From Rhizobium sp. SEMIA4064 (GTDB lineage Bacteria; Pseudomonadota; Alphaproteobacteria; Rhizobiales; Rhizobiaceae), in assembly GCF_003025035.1 (NCBI RefSeq), contig NZ_PYJN01000019.1:434001-498000 (forward strand): a stretch of 64,000 nucleotides of DNA, given 5' to 3'. Below, piece after piece: positions 38,887-46,940 of this stretch; the first letter of the stretch is position 1, and each line of letters starts with the position of its first letter. The notes below the pieces were generated by a model that was not told the origin of the DNA, ran no database searches, and saw nothing but the letters and a program-made list of their open reading frames with translations. The position numbers and the translations under genes were made by a program.

Positions 38887-38905
38887 ACCTCAGCTAAGCT
38901 GAGGT
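38887..38905. other. Perfect 9-bp hairpin or cruciform site between odc and the GNAT gene
   Basis: ACCTCAGCT-A-AGCTGAGGT is a perfect inverted repeat with a one-base centre. On the plus strand TTTCTCTTT follows; on the minus strand, where odc is transcribed, no U-run follows. It may still be part of the odc transcript end or an operator for the GNAT gene. Confidence 0.45.
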
Positions 38906-38914
38906 TTCTCTTTG

Positions 38915-38960
38915 GCATGATCTTATCCGAAAACCGCTTCGCACTTTTCGGGATGCATGC
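38915..38960. repeat. Small imperfect palindromic repeat, copy 2
   Basis: Ends GCATGATC and GATGCATGC flank the core GAAAACCGCTTCGCACTTTTC (38928-38949). The core matches the elements at 3842-3924 and, inverted, 44425-44469. It abuts the stop codon of odc and could serve as a transcript-end hairpin. Confidence 0.78.
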
Positions 38961-38961
38961 C

Positions 38962-40095
38962 TTAGATGATATAGGCCTTCAGCGGATCGAAGCCGTTGAA
39001 CGCCACAGCCGAGTAGGTCGTGGTGTAGGCACCGGTGCCTTCGATCAGGACCTCGTCGCCAATGGTGAGCGTCACCGGCAGCGGATAGAGGTTCTTTTCA
39101 TAGAGCACGTCGGCCGAATCACAGGTCGGGCCGGCAATGACGCAGGCTTCCATTTCGTCGGCGTCGCGCTCCGTGCGGATCGGGTAGCGGATCGCCTCGT
39201 CCATGGTTTCGGCGAGGCCGCCGAACTTGCCGATGTCGAGAAAGACCCAGCGAGCGGCATCGTTGTCCGACTTCTTCGAAATCAGGACGACTTCAGCCTT
39301 GATCACGCCGGCATTGCCGATCATGCCGCGGCCCGGCTCGATGATCGTGTGCGGGATCTGGTTGCCGAAATGAGCGCGCAGAGAAGCAAAGATCGCCTTG
39401 CCATAGGCTTCAGCCGACGGAACGTCGCGCAGATACTTGGTCGGGAAACCGCCGCCCATGTTGACCATCTGCAGGTGGATACCCTGCTTGGCGAGCGAGA
39501 CGAAGACGCGCTTGGCATCGGCAAGAGCCGCATCCCAGGCATCGACCTTGGTCATCTGCGAGCCGACATGGAACGACACGCCGTAGGATTGCAGACCGAG
39601 CTGATGGGCGTAGACGAGAACGTCGACAGCCATCTGCGGGACGCAGCCGAACTTGCGGGAAAGCGGCCATTCGGCGCCTTCACCGTCGGTCAGGACGCGG
39701 CAGAACACACGGGCGCCGGGAGCGGCACGGGAAATCTTCTCGACTTCCTCATGGCTGTCGACGGCGAAGAGGTTGATACCGAGTGCATGCGCACGGGCGA
39801 TATCGCGCTCCTTCTTGATCGTGTTGCCGAAGGAGATGCGGGCAGCCGTCGCACCAGCGTCGAGCGCCATTTCGATTTCAGCGACGGACGCGCAATCGAA
39901 GTTGGAGCCAAGGCTTGCGAGCAGGCGCAGCACTTCCGGAGCCGGGTTGGCCTTGACAGCATAGTAGATGGCGCTGTCGGGCATGGCATGACGGAAAGCG
40001 TGAAAATTGTCGCGAACGACATCGAGATCGACGATTAGGCAGGGACCGTCCGGACGTCGGGTAGCGAGAAAGTCGCGAATACGTTGCGTGGTCAT
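38962..40095 (-). CDS. Ornithine/lysine decarboxylase, PLP-dependent fold III
   Basis: A 377-residue enzyme of the eukaryotic-type ODC family, which turns ornithine into putrescine at the start of polyamine synthesis. The PLP lysine is Lys48 (YYAVKANP), the glycine-rich phosphate loop is NMGGGFP, EPGRGMIG lies at about 253-260, and the active-site Cys325-Asp326 is in GPTCDSAD. It is preceded by a roughly 400-nt structured leader and its own promoter. Alphaproteobacterial homologues are often labelled speF or odc2. Confidence 0.94.
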   Translation of the reverse strand: MTTQRIRDFLATRRPDGPCLIVDLDVVRDNFHAFRHAMPDSAIYYAVKANPAPEVLRLLASLGSNFDCASVAEIEMALDAGATAARISFGNTIKKERDIARAHALGINLFAVDSHEEVEKISRAAPGARVFCRVLTDGEGAEWPLSRKFGCVPQMAVDVLVYAHQLGLQSYGVSFHVGSQMTKVDAWDAALADAKRVFVSLAKQGIHLQMVNMGGGFPTKYLRDVPSAEAYGKAIFASLRAHFGNQIPHTIIEPGRGMIGNAGVIKAEVVLISKKSDNDAARWVFLDIGKFGGLAETMDEAIRYPIRTERDADEMEACVIAGPTCDSADVLYEKNLYPLPVTLTIGDEVLIEGTGAYTTTYSAVAFNGFDPLKAYII

Positions 40096-40501
40096 GTCAA
40101 ATCCCTTTCAATTCCAAAAGCTCCGGGAGAAAGACCCAGAGGACAAAGGGCGACGCTCATTCGCTCAGGTACCAGCCGGTGGAGACCCCGGAACCATGCA
40201 AATGCGCGAAGCGCGGATAATGAACCAGTGCCGCAAGCGGCGCTAATTCGCTTTGTCTGCCATGGATTGGAGGGATAATCCCAACCGCACTTCCGGCAAT
40301 GAAGGTGTGCCTCTTCAGTAACCCCGGCTGATGGAAAGCCGGGAGAGAACAAAAAGGCCCGCACCGTCGTTGCTTCAGATGTCCTCGCATTTTCCGGTTG
40401 GCCGGAATAGCGACTGGAGGGGTTAATTCCAGGTACCTTACCGATTTTCTCACCACATCGAGGATCGGCGGACACCCACGGGCACGTGCGACTTTGGGCT
40501 G
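40096..40501 (-). ncRNA. Structured leader RNA of ornithine decarboxylase (speF motif)
   Basis: Roughly 400 nt separate the odc promoter from its start codon, and no protein is encoded. Several compact hairpins are visible: TTCCGG/CCGGAA (40392-40407), CCCGGCT/AGCCGGG (40323-40343, perfect 7 bp), GGATT/AATCC (40264-40281), GCCGC/GCGGC (40230-40241) and GCGC/GCGC (40204-40214). A long conserved leader called the speF motif is known before this gene in alphaproteobacteria; position and size agree. Boundaries are approximate, and I could not test the covariance model. Confidence 0.72.
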
Positions 40502-40507
40502 AAACCG

Positions 40508-40536
40508 AAATAGGAATATTCGCCGACATAATCAAG
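40508..40536 (-). promoter_or_regulatory. Promoter of the ornithine decarboxylase leader
   Basis: On the minus strand CTTGAT (40536-40531) and CTATTT (40513-40508) are separated by 17 bases, close to the rhizobial housekeeping form CTTGAC-N17-CTATAT. Transcription would start near 40501, giving a leader of about 400 nt. Confidence 0.6.
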
Positions 40537-40624
40537 AATTTTTTTCGCCTATGCCCGAAAAAAATAATTGAACAAATCGGCGCATTTTGTTCAATAACTT
40601 GCGACAGTTAACGAGGGCTTCGCC

Positions 40625-41518
40625 ATGGACACTTTGACCCGGATTCGCGCCTTCATCGACGTGGTCGAAGCCGAAGGTTTTTCCGCGGCCGCCAGGAAAA
40701 CCGGACGCTCCAAGGCACTGCTTTCCAAATATGTCCGAGAGCTCGAGGACGAGCTTGGCGCTCTCCTGCTTAATCGCACGACGCGCCAATTCTCCATGAC
40801 GGAAGCCGGCCATACCTATTATCGCACCGCTTCCGACATCCTTAAGGAGATTGACAATCTCGCCGATCTCGTGCGGGAGAGCAATCAGCAGCTCAAAGGC
40901 CGCCTGCGAGTCTCCGTGCCGCGCACCTTCGTCGATGCAGATGTCGGACAATCGCTAATCGACTTCGCCAAGGAAAACCCCGAGCTCGCGCTGGAAATCG
41001 CCGCCGACGATCGTTTCGTCGACCTGATCGAGGAAGGCTTTGACGTTGCCGTGCGCATCACCAAGCTCGAAGATTCCGGCATGATCGCCCGCAAGATCTC
41101 GGACTTCCGCGTCCATCTTTGCGCAACGCAGGATTTCCTCGACCGCCACCCCGCCTTGGAACGTCCAGCCGATCTCAGCCGCGTGCCTTTCATCATCGAC
41201 ACCAATACTCGCTCGCAAGGCAATATTCGTTTCGTCGATGCCGACAGCACCGCCTTCAACGTCGCCATCAACGGCACGCTCGAAGTTAATAGCCCGCATG
41301 CGACGCTGCGAGCAGCGCTTGCCGGCCTCGGCATCGCCGTCGTTCCGGATTTCATCGGCCGCAAGGCGATCGAAAGCGGGCAACTGCTGACGCTGTTCAA
41401 CGATTATCTTCCGACCGACCGCGGCATCTACGCTGTCTATCCGCACCGCCGCTACCTGCCGGCCAAGGTGCGCATCTTTGTCGACTATCTGCATAACTGG
41501 TTCCGCAAGCACGGCTGA
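40625..41518 (+). CDS. LysR-family transcriptional regulator
   Basis: A 297-residue protein. The N-terminal helix-turn-helix is FIDVVEAEGFSAAARKTGRS followed by KALLSKYVRELEDELGALLL. The substrate-binding domain spans about 90-290 (GRLRVSVPRTFVDADVGQSL). It resembles the CrgA/DhpR-like group. GAGGG precedes ATG 40625. It diverges from odc, and its start lies about 90 bp from the odc promoter, so it may control odc or its own gene. No inducer is evident. Confidence 0.92.
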   Translation: MDTLTRIRAFIDVVEAEGFSAAARKTGRSKALLSKYVRELEDELGALLLNRTTRQFSMTEAGHTYYRTASDILKEIDNLADLVRESNQQLKGRLRVSVPRTFVDADVGQSLIDFAKENPELALEIAADDRFVDLIEEGFDVAVRITKLEDSGMIARKISDFRVHLCATQDFLDRHPALERPADLSRVPFIIDTNTRSQGNIRFVDADSTAFNVAINGTLEVNSPHATLRAALAGLGIAVVPDFIGRKAIESGQLLTLFNDYLPTDRGIYAVYPHRRYLPAKVRIFVDYLHNWFRKHG

Positions 41519-41609
41519 AGCGCCTCAGCCTGGCCGACCGGTCCCAATTCCGTCTCATTTCCTGACCAGTAAACGAAGTGAATCAGTGCTCACGAAACAT
41601 ATCGGACGC

Positions 41610-42266
41610 ATGAGAAAATCCACGACCGCCTATGCTCTTGCCCTGACCGGCGGCCTGCTGCTTTTGCCGGTCGCAGCATCGGCGCATCCGCACATCTTCG
41701 TCGAAGCACGCCTGGAGGTGCTTGCCGGCTCCGATGGGGCCGTGCAGGAGCTGCGCAATGTCTGGCGCTTCGACGAGGTCTTCTCTTCCTCGGTGCTGAT
41801 GGATTTCGACAAGAACACCAATCTGAAGCTCGATCCGGACGAGCTCAAGGAAGTCGGCAAAACAGTGCGCGATTCGCTGGCCGACTACGACTACTACACA
41901 AATCTGACGTTCAACGGCAAAGCCATCAAGGTGAACAAGCCCGACGTCATCAATGTCGACTACAAGGACGGCCAGCTCCTGATGTTCTTCGCCGTCAAGC
42001 CGTCCGAGCCGATGCCGCTGAAGGGCAACAAGCTCAGCTTCGGCATCTACGATCCAACACTTTACACCTCGATCGATTTCCCCAGCGACAATGAGCTGGT
42101 GACGGAAGGCGATGCCTTCAAAAGCTGCACGCAGAAGGTCGTGCGCCCCAATCCTGACGAGGTCATCGCCGAAAACAAGTCAACATTGACGGATGCCTTC
42201 TTCAACGATCTAACGGGAACGACGATGTCGAAGCTCTTCGCAACGCGGATGGACGTCCAATGCTGA
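41610..42266 (+). CDS. DUF1007 periplasmic protein linked to a NicO-type metal transporter
   Basis: About 218 residues with a signal peptide (ending PVAASAHPH). The mature N-terminus AHPHIFVEARLEV carries closely spaced histidines typical of DUF1007, which may bind metal. GTG 41586 is an alternative start with a longer basic N-region; neither has a strong ribosome site. It overlaps the transporter gene by 7 bases, an arrangement common in alphaproteobacteria, where the two are thought to handle nickel, cobalt or zinc. Confidence 0.88.
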   Translation: MRKSTTAYALALTGGLLLLPVAASAHPHIFVEARLEVLAGSDGAVQELRNVWRFDEVFSSSVLMDFDKNTNLKLDPDELKEVGKTVRDSLADYDYYTNLTFNGKAIKVNKPDVINVDYKDGQLLMFFAVKPSEPMPLKGNKLSFGIYDPTLYTSIDFPSDNELVTEGDAFKSCTQKVVRPNPDEVIAENKSTLTDAFFNDLTGTTMSKLFATRMDVQC

Positions 42267-43372
42267 CGCGCCGGATAGCGCAGCTGCTTCCAACAGTGGC
42301 TCTCGCCTTTCTGGCAGTGGCAAGCCTTGCACACGCCACCGGATCGCCCCTCGGCATCGGCACTGCGGAACCGAGCTTCCAGCCCACGGGCGGGCCTCTG
42401 GCGCCGATCTTCCTCTATGTGAATTACGAACAGCAGGCCTTCTATCGGGCGCTTACCAAATCGATCGAGGCCATGCGCCAGGACCCCTGGCAGCTCTGGA
42501 CGCTGATCGGCCTCTCCTTCGCTTACGGCATCTTCCATGCCGCCGGCCCGGGCCACGGCAAGGCCGTCATCTCGTCCTACATGGTGGCCAACGAGATTGA
42601 GCTGAAGCGCGGCATTGTGATTTCGTTCATCTCGGCCTTCATCCAGGGCCTCGTTGCCGTCCTCGTCGTCGGTGCCGCTTATTTCGTCCTGCGCGGCTCG
42701 GGCATCACCATGACGATGGCCACCAACGCGATGGAGATCACCAGCTTCGTCATGGTGATCATCTTCGGAAGCTGGCTACTGTTTCGAAAATTGCGCTCGA
42801 TGATCCAGAGCCGGCCACAACGCCAGGAAGTGCAGCTCGCGACATCGGCCGGTCCGATCAGCATGTCGCTGCTCGAAGACGCCTCGAACGGCACGGCTCC
42901 CGCACAAAGACTCTCGCACTTTCGCGCCACGCCGCAGGCGGGCAACCGATATAATTGCGACGATCCGACCCATGATGCGGCCAATGGCATGGTCTGCGAG
43001 ACCTGCGGCCATTCCCACCTGCCCGACCCCAAAATGCTGTCGAACGAGAAGTTCAGCGTCCGCGAAGCCTGGTCGGCGATCATTACCGTCGGCCTGCGCC
43101 CCTGCTCCGGCGCACTGCTGGTCATGACGTTCTCGATGCTGAACGGGCTCTATCTCGGCGGCTTATTGTCCGTCATCGCCATGTCGGTCGGGACGGCGCT
43201 GACCGTGTCGCTGCTCGCCATCATCGCCGTTTTCGCCAAGGGCACCGCCGTGCATTTCACCGGCCGCGGATCGCGGCTCTCGATGTGGGTCGGCAATGGC
43301 ATAGAAATTCTGGGCGCGCTGTTGGTCATCTGCACTGGCATCGTGCTGCTCGGCGCGTCGCTGCAGACCTGA
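42260..43372 (+). CDS. NicO/RcnA-family nickel-cobalt transporter
   Basis: A 370-residue inner-membrane protein with a signal-like N-terminus and six or seven further hydrophobic helices. The metal motif HAAGPGHGK is at 93-101, and the second signature GLRPCSGALLV lies near 275. A cytoplasmic or periplasmic loop at 230-255 has Cys233, His238, Cys246, Cys249, His251 and His253, a likely metal sensor or filter. Paired with the DUF1007 gene. The direction of transport cannot be told from sequence. Confidence 0.9.
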   Translation: MLTRRIAQLLPTVALAFLAVASLAHATGSPLGIGTAEPSFQPTGGPLAPIFLYVNYEQQAFYRALTKSIEAMRQDPWQLWTLIGLSFAYGIFHAAGPGHGKAVISSYMVANEIELKRGIVISFISAFIQGLVAVLVVGAAYFVLRGSGITMTMATNAMEITSFVMVIIFGSWLLFRKLRSMIQSRPQRQEVQLATSAGPISMSLLEDASNGTAPAQRLSHFRATPQAGNRYNCDDPTHDAANGMVCETCGHSHLPDPKMLSNEKFSVREAWSAIITVGLRPCSGALLVMTFSMLNGLYLGGLLSVIAMSVGTALTVSLLAIIAVFAKGTAVHFTGRGSRLSMWVGNGIEILGALLVICTGIVLLGASLQT

Positions 43373-43380
43373 CCGGTGGA

Positions 43381-43617
43381 TTATCGGCTCTTGCGCCTCT
43401 GGTAGCGGGCTCTCAGCCAGAAGACCAGGAAAAAGGCCAGGATCACGAGCACGCCGAAGCCGGTGCCGAGCCACGGCGAAACATCGCCGAGCCGGACGAT
43501 CACATCAGGCATCAAGTACAATAGCACCATGGCGGCCAGCAGGATGATGGCGGCGGCGATCGCCGAGGAGCGGGTTTCGCTGTTTTTATCCGTCAAAATT
43601 GCCAATCCTTCGCGCAC
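43381..43617 (-). CDS. Hypothetical small membrane protein
   Basis: A 78-residue protein with two hydrophobic segments (about 19-36, AIAAAIILLAAMVLLYLM, and 50-68, LGTGFGVLVILAFFLVFWL) and a basic C-terminus (RARYQRRKSR). I recognise no domain. Codon use resembles neighbours. It converges with the nicO-type gene at an 8-base gap. Confidence 0.6.
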   Translation of the reverse strand: MREGLAILTDKNSETRSSAIAAAIILLAAMVLLYLMPDVIVRLGDVSPWLGTGFGVLVILAFFLVFWLRARYQRRKSR

Positions 43618-43689
43618 CGCTACTCTTTGTCCGGCGAAGGCTTAGGCCAGCCGCCCGCGAAAGGCAACCGGCCCTTTCCTCGACGATGA

Positions 43690-44397
43690 TCAGACCTTGG
43701 CGCTCGCGACCGTTGCCTCGATGTGGTCGACCAGCGCATCGGCGAGACCGAGCCGGCCGGCAAGAAGATCGAGATAGCCGCGTTCTGCGCGTGAGTCCGG
43801 TTCGATCGCCAGGCGCGAGGCGGTGTAGACCTGCACGCGTTGTTCTTCCGTTTTCGCCGATGCGACGATGGCGTCGAGATCGACGGGATTGGCAAGCTCG
43901 CGCTCGAAAAAGCTTTCCGCTTCCGCGCCGACACCCGCTTCCTGCACCTTGCCGAGAATATGCTGCCGCTCCGCATCATCGATATGCCCATCGGCGCGGG
44001 CCGCGGCGATCATGGCGCGCACGAGCGAAAGTGCAAAATCATTGCTGGTAATCGCCGGTGCCGTGCTGAAGCCGGAATTGGAAGGCGGCGGCAGAAATTG
44101 CGGCTCCGCCTGCTGAGCGGGTTGCTGCGCCGGCTGCGGTGCATTGCCAGCCTGATAGTTCTTGTAGGCCTGATAGCCGAGCCCGGCGATGGCGGCGAGA
44201 CCACCGAGCGTCAGGACATTGCCGGTAATCTCGCGGCCTGTCTTCGTGCCCAGCAGAACGCCGGCAATGGCGCTGGTCGCCAACGGATTGTCCCTGGCGA
44301 GATTGATGGCCTCGCTCGCCTTGTCTCTCACGCTTCCCTGCATTCCCGGAACTTGCGATCCGAGGAATTGGTCCAGAAGCTTGCGGGCGTCGATCAT
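43690..44397 (-). CDS. DUF533/TerB-like protein
   Basis: A 235-residue protein. The N-terminal part has a glycine-rich hydrophobic stretch (about 50-78: AGVLLGTKTGREITGNVLTL), then a Pro/Gln-rich linker (about 85-110) and a TerB-like alpha domain (about 125-235: LVRAMIAAARADGHIDDAER, then QHILGKV). This is the DUF533 layout known as YebE in enterobacteria; it is probably an inner-membrane protein. ATG 44397 follows GGAGGGAGGA. Function is unknown; relatives respond to envelope stress. Confidence 0.88.
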   Translation of the reverse strand: MIDARKLLDQFLGSQVPGMQGSVRDKASEAINLARDNPLATSAIAGVLLGTKTGREITGNVLTLGGLAAIAGLGYQAYKNYQAGNAPQPAQQPAQQAEPQFLPPPSNSGFSTAPAITSNDFALSLVRAMIAAARADGHIDDAERQHILGKVQEAGVGAEAESFFERELANPVDLDAIVASAKTEEQRVQVYTASRLAIEPDSRAERGYLDLLAGRLGLADALVDHIEATVASAKV

Positions 44398-44424
44398 GTG
44401 GATGGTCCTCCCTCCTTGGTGAAA

Positions 44425-44469
44425 GCATGATCCCAAAAACTACGCAGCGGTTTTTGGACGAACTCATGC
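44425..44469. repeat. Small imperfect palindromic repeat, copy 3
   Basis: Ends GCATGATCCC and GAACTCATGC; the inverted core is CAAAAACCGCTGCGTAGTTT (minus strand), matching the copies at 3842-3924 and 38915-38960. It sits just upstream of the DUF533 gene. Confidence 0.75.
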
Positions 44470-44532
44470 GCAAACAAAATGCGAGAGGGAGATAGGAAGG
44501 TGGGACCGCAAATACAAATCCGCTGAAACGCA

Positions 44533-44564
44533 AAAGGGCGCGCATGAGGCCATGCGCGCCCTTT
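44533..44564 (-). terminator. Terminator of eda
   Basis: A perfect 14-bp stem (AAAGGGCGCGCATG with CATGCGCGCCCTTT) and a 4-base loop, about 20 bases after the eda stop on the minus strand. On that strand TTTT follows the stem G/C part. Confidence 0.88.
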
Positions 44565-44583
44565 GATCGAGTTTTCGGAAGGC

Positions 44584-45222
44584 TCAGCCCTTCAGCGCGG
44601 CGGCTTCGGCGGCAAGCTTGGTGATGCCAGCCCAATCGCCAGCCGCGACCAGTTCCTTCGGTGCAACCCAGGAGCCGCCGACGCAGATGACGTTCGGCAG
44701 CGACAGGTAATCATGGGCATTCTTCAGCGAAATGCCGCCGGTCGGGCAGAACAGCGTGCCTGCCAGCGGCGAGGACAGTGCCTTCAGATAGGCAGCGCCG
44801 CCAGCCTGTTCGGCCGGGAAGAACTTCAGCACCTTGTAGCCTTCCTCGCGCAGCGCCATGACTTCGCTCGCCGTAGCCGCACCTGGCAGCAGCGGCACGT
44901 CGGAGGTGCGGGCGACATCCAGCAGCTCCTGCGTCGTGCCAGGGCTGACGATGAACTTGGAGCCGGCTTCGACGGCCGCTTCCCATTGCGCAACATTCAG
45001 GATCGTGCCGGCGCCGACTTCAGCGCCTTCGACTTCCTCGGCCACAGCCCGGACCGCATCGAGCGCGCCGGCGGTCCGCAGCGTGATCTCGATGGCCTTC
45101 AAGCCACCGGCGACAAGCGCACGGGCGAGCGGCACGGCCGACTTCGCGTCTTCGACGATGAGGACGGGGACGACGGGTTGCAATTTCAGGATGGAAAGAA
45201 GCTTTTCGGTTTTCTCGCCCAT
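44584..45222 (-). CDS. eda: KDPG/KHG aldolase (2-dehydro-3-deoxy-phosphogluconate aldolase)
   Basis: A 212-residue class I aldolase that splits KDPG into pyruvate and glyceraldehyde-3-phosphate in the Entner-Doudoroff route, the main sugar pathway of rhizobia. The Schiff-base lysine is Lys133 (VLKFFPAE) and the base is Glu45 (AIEITLRT). GAGTILN and PTGGIS are the phosphate-binding loops. No edd or zwf lies next to it. A strong terminator follows. Confidence 0.95.
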   Translation of the reverse strand: MGEKTEKLLSILKLQPVVPVLIVEDAKSAVPLARALVAGGLKAIEITLRTAGALDAVRAVAEEVEGAEVGAGTILNVAQWEAAVEAGSKFIVSPGTTQELLDVARTSDVPLLPGAATASEVMALREEGYKVLKFFPAEQAGGAAYLKALSSPLAGTLFCPTGGISLKNAHDYLSLPNVICVGGSWVAPKELVAAGDWAGITKLAAEAAALKG

Positions 45223-45382
45223 GGTCGGCGTGCTCCCTTAAAACGATTGAAATCCGGTTTCCGAATAGCCTTCCCGAGAGCCGTTGTCGAGACAAAAGCT
45301 GAGTTTGAACATGACGGGTAGGAAATGCAAAAAACTTCCGTTAGTCTATCTACATATGATGCTGGCGGAGCATGTCGAGCAT

Positions 45383-45868
45383 ATGGCAAAAGAGATCGAG
45401 CGCAAGTTTCTGGTCCGGGGGGATCATTGGCGCGACCTCGTTTCCGAGAAACTCACCTTACGGCAGGCCTATGTCGCCTCCATGGACGATCGTTCCGTTC
45501 GCGTTCGCTTGACGAACGACACGGTCGCGACCCTGACGATGAAGATCGGCAGGGCGATGACGCGGGATGAATTCGAATATGAAATCCCCGTCGCAGATGC
45601 CGAAGAGTTGCTCGGCAACGCCATCGGCCTGGTTATAGAAAAGATTCGCTACAAGGTCCCGTTCAAGGGCTTCGTCTGGGAAGTCGACGTTTTTCGCGGC
45701 GCGCATCGCGGCCTGGTGATCGCCGAGGTCGAGATGGAGGACGAAAGCGACGATCCGGAATTGCCGGACTGGGTCGGCCGCGAGGTGACTGGCGAATACC
45801 GCTACTCCAACCAGGCGCTCGCGACGCAATTCGAACAGGAATACGATGAGTTATCGCATTCGGCCTGA
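45383..45868 (+). CDS. CYTH-domain triphosphatase
   Basis: A 161-residue tunnel-fold enzyme. The ExExK-type opening is MAKEIERKFLV (Glu4, Glu6, Lys8), with alternating charged strands (RSVRVRLTND, LTMKIGR, FEYEIPV, KIRYKVPF, WEVDVFRG, VIAEVEME). CYTH enzymes hydrolyse inorganic triphosphate or make cAMP; bacterial stand-alone forms are usually triphosphatases. ATG 45383 is chosen because the motif starts there; the frame is open upstream. It overlaps the CHAD gene by 23 bases. Confidence 0.92.
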   Translation: MAKEIERKFLVRGDHWRDLVSEKLTLRQAYVASMDDRSVRVRLTNDTVATLTMKIGRAMTRDEFEYEIPVADAEELLGNAIGLVIEKIRYKVPFKGFVWEVDVFRGAHRGLVIAEVEMEDESDDPELPDWVGREVTGEYRYSNQALATQFEQEYDELSHSA

Positions 45869-46754
45869 CAGGGCCTTTGATGACGAGGTGCAGGCCGCCG
45901 CCGCACAACAGCTCGGCAAAGTGGTTGCGGCACTGACCGATCGGCCGGAGGGATTGCACGAGGCAGTGCATACGGCACGCAAGCATATCAAGCGCATACG
46001 CGCACTTTATCGGCTGATCGCCCGGCGGGCGCCGGAATTCCAGCAACAGCAAAACGACAGGCTGCGGGAGATGGCGCAAACCCTCTCCGGCGTTCGCGAC
46101 GCCACCGCCCTAGTCGAGGCCGCCCGCTATCTGCACGAAACGGCGACATCCGAGGACGAGGCCCAGGCGCTTGCCCGGGTCATCGACGTGCTCACGACCC
46201 GGCGCGACCGGCTATCGGCGGAAGAAACCGATCTCGAAGAGAAGGCGGAAAAGGCAATCGCCACCTGCCGCGAAGCACTGGACGCGCTGAAAGCCACCTC
46301 CTTCGGCAGCGGCCGGCGCGCGACCGCACGCATCTTTCAAAAGAGCTGGCGCAAAACAGGGCGCAAGGCGACGGTGGCACTCTGCGAATGCCATGCCGAG
46401 GGCCATAGCGATCACTTTCACGAGCTGCGCAAACGCAGCCAGGATTGCTGGATGCATCATGCGCTGCTGCGCGACATCTGGCCGGCCGCCATGCACGCAA
46501 AACAGCTCGAAGCCAAGGAGCTGGTCGACATACTCGGCCGCTATCTCGACCTATCGATGCTATCCGAGGTGACCGATCGCGAGCCGCATCTCTTCAACGG
46601 CAGCGACGACCGCGCCCGCCTGCTGGAAGCAATCATCTCTCGCCAACAGGCGGCCCGCCAGGATGCGCTGACCAAGGCCCGCTGGGTTTTTGTGGACGAG
46701 CCGAAGCAGGAAGCCCGCACGATCAAACGGCTTTGGCTGGAAGCAGGGGATTGA
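45846..46754 (+). CDS. CHAD-domain protein, polyphosphate-associated
   Basis: A 302-residue all-helical protein with the conserved basic and histidine pattern of CHAD: LHEAVHTARKHIKRIRALYR at about 37-56 and HFHELRKRSQDCWMHHALLR at about 195-214. CHAD domains bind polyphosphate and are often fused to or paired with CYTH; here they are separate overlapping genes. AGGAA precedes the start. It may locate to polyphosphate granules and help the CYTH enzyme. Confidence 0.92.
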   Translation: MSYRIRPDRAFDDEVQAAAAQQLGKVVAALTDRPEGLHEAVHTARKHIKRIRALYRLIARRAPEFQQQQNDRLREMAQTLSGVRDATALVEAARYLHETATSEDEAQALARVIDVLTTRRDRLSAEETDLEEKAEKAIATCREALDALKATSFGSGRRATARIFQKSWRKTGRKATVALCECHAEGHSDHFHELRKRSQDCWMHHALLRDIWPAAMHAKQLEAKELVDILGRYLDLSMLSEVTDREPHLFNGSDDRARLLEAIISRQQAARQDALTKARWVFVDEPKQEARTIKRLWLEAGD

Positions 46755-46940
46755 GGAAACCAACCCCGTGCGCCAAGAACAGACAAGCAATGTCTCGCGC
46801 TCGATAGCGATTATCGCTGGTAGCTCCCAGTCGAAAGCCGTCCGACGCAACAGCGATAACGTCCCGTTAACAGTAACGTACTTGTTCCTTTTCAGCATCG
46901 TGCCAAGCTTTTGACCTCATCGGGTTGGGAGGGCACGACG

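Noticed and set aside
40092..40535. A 147-codon minus-strand frame in the odc leader
   Set aside because: The stretch is filled with RNA hairpins and ends at the odc start; the product has no domain. It is better explained as a leader RNA.
46755..46940. Repeated AGCGATA motifs upstream of the arylsulfatase gene, considered as an operator array
   Set aside because: Only a few imperfect copies with irregular spacing; not enough to call a site.
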